Notes under the pieces: generated by a model | What the model saw: only the letters and a program-made list of their open reading frames with translations | The model's database searches: none | What the model was told of the DNA's origin: nothing | Program-made: the position numbers and the translations under genes | Shown: piece by piece, positions 38,057 through 42,559 of the stretch | Position numbering within the stretch: position 1 is the stretch's first letter | Layout of the letters: each line of letters starts with the position of its first letter | NCBI GenBank assembly: GCA_016872675.1 | Contig: VGZG01000026.1 | Location: forward strand, 1 to 42,559 | Source: Planctomycetota bacterium | GTDB lineage: Bacteria; Planctomycetota; UBA1135; UBA2386 | Direction of reading: 5' to 3' | DNA: 42,559 bases

Positions 38057-40306
38057 TCATTCCCCGTCGCGCAACGGCGCGACCGTGATGGCAGGCGGTT
38101 GGAGCACGCCACCCAGGAGCCGCGCGCCGCTGTTCTGCACCGCGGCGATCGCCTCGCGCACCGACGCCTTGCTGCCGAGCATCCGACAAACGACCAGTTG
38201 CGCACCGTCAATGACGCCGAGGACCGAGCGGCCTTCCGGGCGCAGGCCGATGTCTGGCAACTCGACGATGACGAAGCGGTACATCTGGACCAGCCGGTCG
38301 AGCAGCGCCGCGAACGCGGGGCCGGCCATCGGGTGTGGCACAACCGGGCCGATCTTGCCGGCCGGCAGGTAGTGCAAACCGCTGACCAGCGTGGCAACGA
38401 CGGCGTCCGCGAGTTGGAACTCGCCGCGCATCACCTCGCTCCAGCCACACTGGTGGTCGAGGCCGAGGCGCTGCCCAAGCCACGTCGGGCCTTCGAGCGC
38501 GCTGACGTAACAGACCTTCTCGCCGGCGTGCGCGGCGAGGCCGAGCGCGAGCGCCGCAGCGGCGCGGCCAGCGCTGGCGCCTTCGCCGCACGGAACGAAG
38601 CCGATGCGCAGGCCGAGCGTCTGGCGGCGCTCGTACGGCAGCGCCGACCAGAAGCGTGCGATGTCGTCGCGGATCTCGGCGAGTGACGACGGCAGCATCC
38701 ATGGCATGCCGGAGCCACCGCCGCCGCTAACCAGCACGCCTTCGTCCACGAGCCCCAGGCGCAGCAGGTCTTCGCGATGGCGCACCCGCCGATCGAACAG
38801 CGCCAGCGCGACGACGAGCGCCAACGCGGCAGCGAGGCCTAGCGCGGCGCCAACGGCGACGAGCAGGCCGCGGCGCGGCGCGATCTTGATGCCGTCGAGC
38901 GTGCCCTGGTGCAGCACACCGACGCTGCTGACGTTCAGCTGTTCGAGGCGTTGCACGGCGCGCAGGTTGCCGACCGTGGACGCTAGGCCGTCGACGAGCG
39001 CGCGCTTCTGGCGCTGCGCCTCCTCCAGCTCGCGTAGCTTCGGCGCTATCGCCTCGAGATCGTCGAGCTGCGTGCGGCTCGCCGCGCGCTTCGCGGCCGT
39101 CTCGGCTCGCTCCGTCGTCTTGCCGCTGAGCTCCACGAAGAGCTCCGCGAACGCCTTCTCCGCGTCATCGTACGCGGGATTGGGCTCCTCGATCGGCGGC
39201 GTCTGGATCTTGGCGGGAACCTGCCCGAGCCGCGACTCCAGGTCCTTGATCTGATCCTCGAACTTCAGGCGACGAACGCGCTTTTCCTCGGCGCCGCCCT
39301 CGCCGCGATCGACCGCGAGCAGGTCGTCGCGCAGCTTGTTGCGCGACGCGGCGAGCGCGACGTGCTCGGGATTGTCGACCCATTGCTGGGATCCGGCCGT
39401 CGCATGGCGCTTGGGCAGCGCGTCGAGGCGCGTCTTCTGCGAGGCGAGCTTGGCCCCGCAGGTTTGGGCCTCGATATCGAGCTTGTCGATCGCTTTGGCG
39501 AGGTCGGCGATGTAGGCGACGAGGCGCGCGTGCTCGCTGGCGTACTCGTCGACGCCCTTCTCGCGCCGGAACTTGCGCAGCGCCGCTTCGGCGCTGGCGA
39601 ACTCGCCCTCGGCGTTGAGCAGCTCGGCCTCCAGCTTCTGCTGCGACGAAAGCTTCTCGAATGTCTGCTGGTGCCACTTGATGGCCACGTCGAGCGCGCC
39701 GTCGACGACCGCCTTTGCCAGCTCCGGCGAATGCGAGACGTAGTGGAAGGAGACGACGCTGGCGCCGGCCTCGGGCACCATCAACATGATGCGCTGCAGG
39801 GCGAGCGCGGCGATCCCGTCGTAGGAGACCGCCGCAGGGACGGTCTTCACGCTGGAGCTACCGGCGAACCACCACGACTGGAACGAATGGAAAAGCGACT
39901 TGTGCCAGCTGCTGTCGCCGCCGTCCTTCGCCGGGTCGTACGGCGCTAGCACGGTGTCGACGCCGATCTTCGCGACGACCGCCTTGTAGTAGTCGGGGTC
40001 GGAGAGCGCCTGCAGCACGTTTTGCACAGCTTCGCGCGAGCCGCCCGAACGCGACGTCAGCACGCCGCCGCTGAGCATGGTGTCGACGGCCATCGATTCG
40101 CGCACGCCCGGGCGCACGAACAGCTTGCCCATCGACTTAAACTGGTTGGGCGTGACCAGGCCGGCGAAGACGCCGCCGGCGACGCCGACGACGACGCCCA
40201 GAGCCAGCAGCCCGCGGAAGCGCCACAGGCTCGCCAGCACGATCGGCCGCAGCAGCGCGAGCGTGCTCGAGCCCGCCGGCTCCTGGTTCTGCGATTCGGA
40301 AGTCAT
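38057..40306 (-). CDS. Wzz-type polysaccharide co-polymerase with degenerate tyrosine-kinase-like domain
   Basis: A 749-residue inner-membrane protein. Membrane spans lie near residues 30-52 and 510-532, flanking a large periplasmic coiled-coil region (about 215-470), as in PCP-2a polysaccharide co-polymerases. The cytoplasmic C-terminal domain aligns in outline with bacterial tyrosine kinases, but where they have the P-loop GxxxGK(S/T), this protein has VPCGEGASAGR, lacking the GK(S/T). Walker A' (normally VIIDTPP) reads FVIVELPD. There is no C-terminal tyrosine cluster. It is therefore probably a pseudokinase that retains chain-length or gating function. Ten bases separate it from the export lipoprotein gene upstream. 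Confidence 0.85.
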   Translation of the reverse strand: MTSESQNQEPAGSSTLALLRPIVLASLWRFRGLLALGVVVGVAGGVFAGLVTPNQFKSMGKLFVRPGVRESMAVDTMLSGGVLTSRSGGSREAVQNVLQALSDPDYYKAVVAKIGVDTVLAPYDPAKDGGDSSWHKSLFHSFQSWWFAGSSSVKTVPAAVSYDGIAALALQRIMLMVPEAGASVVSFHYVSHSPELAKAVVDGALDVAIKWHQQTFEKLSSQQKLEAELLNAEGEFASAEAALRKFRREKGVDEYASEHARLVAYIADLAKAIDKLDIEAQTCGAKLASQKTRLDALPKRHATAGSQQWVDNPEHVALAASRNKLRDDLLAVDRGEGGAEEKRVRRLKFEDQIKDLESRLGQVPAKIQTPPIEEPNPAYDDAEKAFAELFVELSGKTTERAETAAKRAASRTQLDDLEAIAPKLRELEEAQRQKRALVDGLASTVGNLRAVQRLEQLNVSSVGVLHQGTLDGIKIAPRRGLLVAVGAALGLAAALALVVALALFDRRVRHREDLLRLGLVDEGVLVSGGGGSGMPWMLPSSLAEIRDDIARFWSALPYERRQTLGLRIGFVPCGEGASAGRAAAALALGLAAHAGEKVCYVSALEGPTWLGQRLGLDHQCGWSEVMRGEFQLADAVVATLVSGLHYLPAGKIGPVVPHPMAGPAFAALLDRLVQMYRFVIVELPDIGLRPEGRSVLGVIDGAQLVVCRMLGSKASVREAIAAVQNSGARLLGGVLQPPAITVAPLRDGE

Positions 40307-40316
40307 CCAGGCGACC

Positions 40317-41096
40317 TCACACCGTCGGCAGGAAGAACGGCACCGGCAGGTTTTGGCGAATGTACTTGTCCACCCAGATGTTGACGTCGTCGACGGCGGT
40401 GTTCGGCACGAGCACGACGTCGCGCGGCTGCAGGTAGATCGCTGGCAGGACGCCCCATTGGTAGATGTCGAGGTCGAGGCGCCACGAGCGCATCTCGCCC
40501 GACGCGAGTCGGCGGATCAGCACGACGTTGCGCAGGTTGGCTGTCGCCTTGAGGTGGCCGCCGGCCGCGGCGATCGCGTCGGTCAGCGTCAGCGTCGGCC
40601 CGACCATCGCGAGCGGACCCGGCGTGCGCACCTCGCCGACCACGTACAGCGCGCCCGCCGCGGCCGCGTCGCCTGTCGCGCCCGCCGCGGCCGGCGCGCC
40701 GCCGCCGACGATGCCGACGAGGTCGACCGACAGCGGCCGCTCCACCGGAGTGTCGTTGTTGACCTTGGCGTAGAGGCCAGTAAGCAGTTCGTCGGCTTGC
40801 GCCAGCGTGAGTCCGGCGAGCGCGACGTCGTCGAGGCCCAGGAACGCGCCCTTGCCGTCCACGCGCAGGCGCACCTCCTGGTTCCACTCCTCCTTGTTGA
40901 TGAACGTCAGCTTGACGACATCGCCAGCCTGCAGCACGGCCGCGCCGACGTAGCGCGTCGCGTTGATCGACTCGGCGAGGTCGCGCACGGAGTGGCCGGT
41001 GGCGGAACACGCGCCGAGAAGCGCCAGCGCAACGACGGCGAGCGTGCGCCTGGCCGTGCGCGCGGTCGGGCGTAGTGAGGGAGGGGTCGGCATCAT
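40317..41096 (-). CDS. Polysaccharide export lipoprotein (Wza-like)
   Basis: A 259-residue outer-membrane export protein. The signal sequence ends in a lipobox (LLGAC, about residue 32). Residues about 50-150 resemble the polysaccharide biosynthesis/export domain (LQAGDVVKLTFINKEEWNQE, VRLRVDGKGAFLGLDDVALAGL, TLAQADELLTGLY). A SLBB-type domain follows (VVGEVRTPGPLAMVGPTLTL then DAIAAAGG), interrupted by an Ala/Gly-rich insert. It ends with YLQPRDVVLVP. Shorter than E. coli Wza (379), as many family members are. It lies directly before the co-polymerase gene, the usual export pair. Start 41096 or the next ATG 41093. Confidence 0.87.
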   Translation of the reverse strand: MMPTPPSLRPTARTARRTLAVVALALLGACSATGHSVRDLAESINATRYVGAAVLQAGDVVKLTFINKEEWNQEVRLRVDGKGAFLGLDDVALAGLTLAQADELLTGLYAKVNNDTPVERPLSVDLVGIVGGGAPAAAGATGDAAAAGALYVVGEVRTPGPLAMVGPTLTLTDAIAAAGGHLKATANLRNVVLIRRLASGEMRSWRLDLDIYQWGVLPAIYLQPRDVVLVPNTAVDDVNIWVDKYIRQNLPVPFFLPTV

Positions 41097-41145
41097 GCGT
41101 CGGGAAGGGTACCGCGTGCGCGCTGGCACGCCCAGGCCGGCGTCG

Positions 41146-41649
41146 TCACTGCCGTGCGGCATTGACATCCGCCCGACCGCACCGGCGGAAGCCGTCGACA
41201 AGACCGGCGACGAGCAGGCCGCAGGCGAGCGCCTCACCGGCCCAGTCCAGGCGCGATGCGTTCAGCCAGCCGAGGCCGGGCACGAAGTGCGCGCCGACGA
41301 GCGCGGCGACGAGCGCGAACGCGGCCAGGGCAAAGCGTTCGCCGCGGGTCGCGCGCGGCGCACTGCGCAGGATGACGGCGACGACGCCGGCCGCGACGAC
41401 GACTAGCAGCGCCGCTTTCACGGTTCCGCGCGCGTCGGCCAGGCCGAGCGCGTCCAGGAGCGCACGCGCCATCGCGGTCGCTGCCACGTATGCATGCGTC
41501 TGCAGGTCGACGGCCTTGTCGATGGCGATCACGACGCACAGCGCGGCGAACGCCGGCCACAGGCCGCGCGGCGCGCGCAGCTTGGCGGCGAGCGCCACGG
41601 CGGCGGCGGCGAGCGCCGTCCACACGATCTGCATCACGAAGTCTCTCAC
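41146..41649 (-). CDS. Small integral membrane protein of the glycan operon
   Basis: A 167-residue protein with about four or five membrane spans (for example QIVWTALAAAAVALAAKL, LWPAFAALCVVIAIDKAVDL, AALLVVVAAGVVAVIL, FALAAFALVAALVGAHFVPGL). Family not recognised. The GTG at 41649-41647 overlaps the stop of the upstream gene as GTGA. It is followed 49 bases later by the export lipoprotein gene, so all are probably in one operon. Position suggests a role in glycan assembly or membrane organisation, with no residue-level support. Confidence 0.72.
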   Translation of the reverse strand: MRDFVMQIVWTALAAAAVALAAKLRAPRGLWPAFAALCVVIAIDKAVDLQTHAYVAATAMARALLDALGLADARGTVKAALLVVVAAGVVAVILRSAPRATRGERFALAAFALVAALVGAHFVPGLGWLNASRLDWAGEALACGLLVAGLVDGFRRCGRADVNAARQ

Positions 41650-42140
41650 GGCTTCGCCTCCGATGACCGACGGGCTGCGCGCACGCCGAGCGCAGCGAGC
41701 GCGAGGAAGCTGCCCTCGGCGAGGTAGCGGCCCGGCTGCGCCAACAACCAGCGCGGCATCACGTCGTCGAACGAGCAGGTCTCGACCAGCACGAGCGCGG
41801 CCTGTAGTCCGACGCCGAGCAACGCCATGCGCAGCGCGCGGTCGCCGAGCCGGCGCAGCGCGACGATGGCGAGCGCGGCGGCGGCGACGAGCAACGCGCC
41901 GACGATGAGCTTGCCGACGACGCGATCGTCGTTGACGCCGGTGGCCTGCAGCAACTCGCGCGCGCCGAGCAGCAGACTGTAGTTCCAGCGCAGCGCACGC
42001 ATCGTCGCGAACAGCAGCGCGGCGACAGCGACGGCGGTGAAGGCGCGCTGACGCGCGCGCAGCGGCAGCGACGCCCAGGCGACCGCGAGCCAGCCGAGCA
42101 CGAGCGCGACGCGCGCCGTCCAGTAGATCGAATCGTTCAT
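41646..42140 (-). CDS. Small integral membrane protein of the glycan operon
   Basis: A 164-residue protein with about four membrane spans (VALVLGWLAVAWASLPL, AVAVAALLFATMRAL, LIVGALLVAAAALAIVAL, ALLGVGLQAALVLVETCSF). It has a cluster of basic residues between spans and ends in a basic tail (RAARRSSEAKP). Not recognised. The ATG at 42140 overlaps the stop of the glycosyltransferase gene (ATGA), and its own stop overlaps the next membrane-protein gene. The two membrane proteins share size and layout but have little obvious sequence identity. Confidence 0.72.
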   Translation of the reverse strand: MNDSIYWTARVALVLGWLAVAWASLPLRARQRAFTAVAVAALLFATMRALRWNYSLLLGARELLQATGVNDDRVVGKLIVGALLVAAAALAIVALRRLGDRALRMALLGVGLQAALVLVETCSFDDVMPRWLLAQPGRYLAEGSFLALAALGVRAARRSSEAKP

Positions 42141-42559
42141 GCGCACCGCACGCGCCCGGTGACGCGCGCCCACAGGGCCTTGGCGAACAGCGCGGCCGCG
42201 AACGGCAGGCCGGCGACGAGATACCGCCGCGCGAGCCGGCGCGGTTCCTGCAACAAGCGATGCAGCCACTCGAGGCCGAGGCCTTGCAGCCAGCGCGGCG
42301 CGCGCTGCACGTCGCCAGCGACGAAGCTGAAGCTGATGCCGACACCGAGCCACCACGCCGCCGGCAGCGTCGCGCGCAGATCGCGGCTGACGAACTCCTG
42401 CTTCGGCGAGCCGAGCGCGACGAACACGATGTCCGGGCGTGCGGCGGCGAGGCGCGTGCGCAGGGCCACCATCGCGGCGGCGTCCTGGTCGAAGCCGAAC
42501 GGCGGGCACTCGATGCCGACGACGCGCAGCGCCGGCGACGCGGCGCAGAGCCGCGCCGC
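42137..42559 (-). CDS. WecG/TagA/CpsF-family glycosyltransferase (partial, right edge)
   Basis: Only the C-terminal 140 residues are in the window; the frame runs to the last base. Visible are VVGIECPPFGFDQD, DIVFVALGSPKQEFV and WWLGVGISFSFVAGDVQRAP, then WLQGLGLEWLHRLLQEPRRL. These are the signature motifs of the GT26 family, which transfers N-acetylmannosaminyl(uronic) residues to a polyprenyl-linked acceptor early in teichoic-acid, enterobacterial common antigen and capsule synthesis. The C-terminal basic/hydrophobic tail is usual. It overlaps the next gene by ATGA. This marks the polyprenyl-linked start of the glycan pathway. Confidence 0.93.
   Translation of the reverse strand, partial: AARLCAASPALRVVGIECPPFGFDQDAAAMVALRTRLAAARPDIVFVALGSPKQEFVSRDLRATLPAAWWLGVGISFSFVAGDVQRAPRWLQGLGLEWLHRLLQEPRRLARRYLVAGLPFAAALFAKALWARVTGRVRCA

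Overview
The window is a very GC-rich bacterial chromosome segment (GC is visibly high throughout and third positions are strongly G/C). It has no rRNA, tRNA, CRISPR array or insertion sequence that I can see. Gene content points to a member of the Planctomycetota or a close relative: a HEAT/von Willebrand factor A protein, a secreted glucose/sorbosone-dehydrogenase-like propeller, an hpnCDE squalene operon, a G8-domain lipoprotein, and above all an integron whose integrase runs in the same direction as its cassettes, an arrangement known from Rhodopirellula, Blastopirellula and Treponema. This assignment is inference; no marker gene settles it.

Region 1 (1-2433) is the left-truncated start of a chromosomal integron on the minus strand. 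It holds an intI gene with the IntI-specific insertion, a candidate attI site, cassette 1 (small membrane protein), an attC, cassette 2 (PD-(D/E)XK-like protein), a second attC, and the first codons of a third cassette whose leader is identical to that of cassette 2. The two attC sites keep the same folded structure, with paired base changes in the stem and extrahelical bases at equivalent places.

Region 2 (2635-15978) is ordinary chromosome. It contains a secreted HEAT-VWA protein, an unknown protein with an internal duplication, the hpnC-hpnD-hpnE operon (squalene by the hydroxysqualene route; stop and start codons overlap by 4 bases), a DUF669-like protein with an SSB-like C-terminal tip, a DUF4388-type protein, NAD-dependent DNA ligase followed by an overlapping 33-residue membrane ORF, a small unknown protein, and a superfamily 1 helicase coupled to a CBU_0592-like membrane protein.

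Region 3 (16190-42559, running off the right edge) is mostly a surface-glycan locus. It has a WecG/TagA-type transferase (partial), two small membrane proteins, a Wza-type export lipoprotein, a Wzz-like co-polymerase with a degenerate kinase domain, an O-antigen ligase/polymerase-like protein, an ArnT/PMT-like membrane transferase, several GT2 and GT4 glycosyltransferases, and a 2-oxoglutarate/Fe(II) oxygenase. Embedded in it are a 2121-residue single-module type I polyketide synthase with the unusual order KS-AT-KR-DH-ACP-TE, translationally coupled to a glycosyltransferase, and a large G8-domain lipoprotein followed by a membrane-anchored HMA-like protein. A reasonable model is a secreted or cell-surface polysaccharide or glycolipid decorated with a polyketide-derived acyl group; the acyl part is inference from gene order.

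The items most worth following up are the inverted integron with its cassette cargo, and the polyketide synthase inside the glycan locus.
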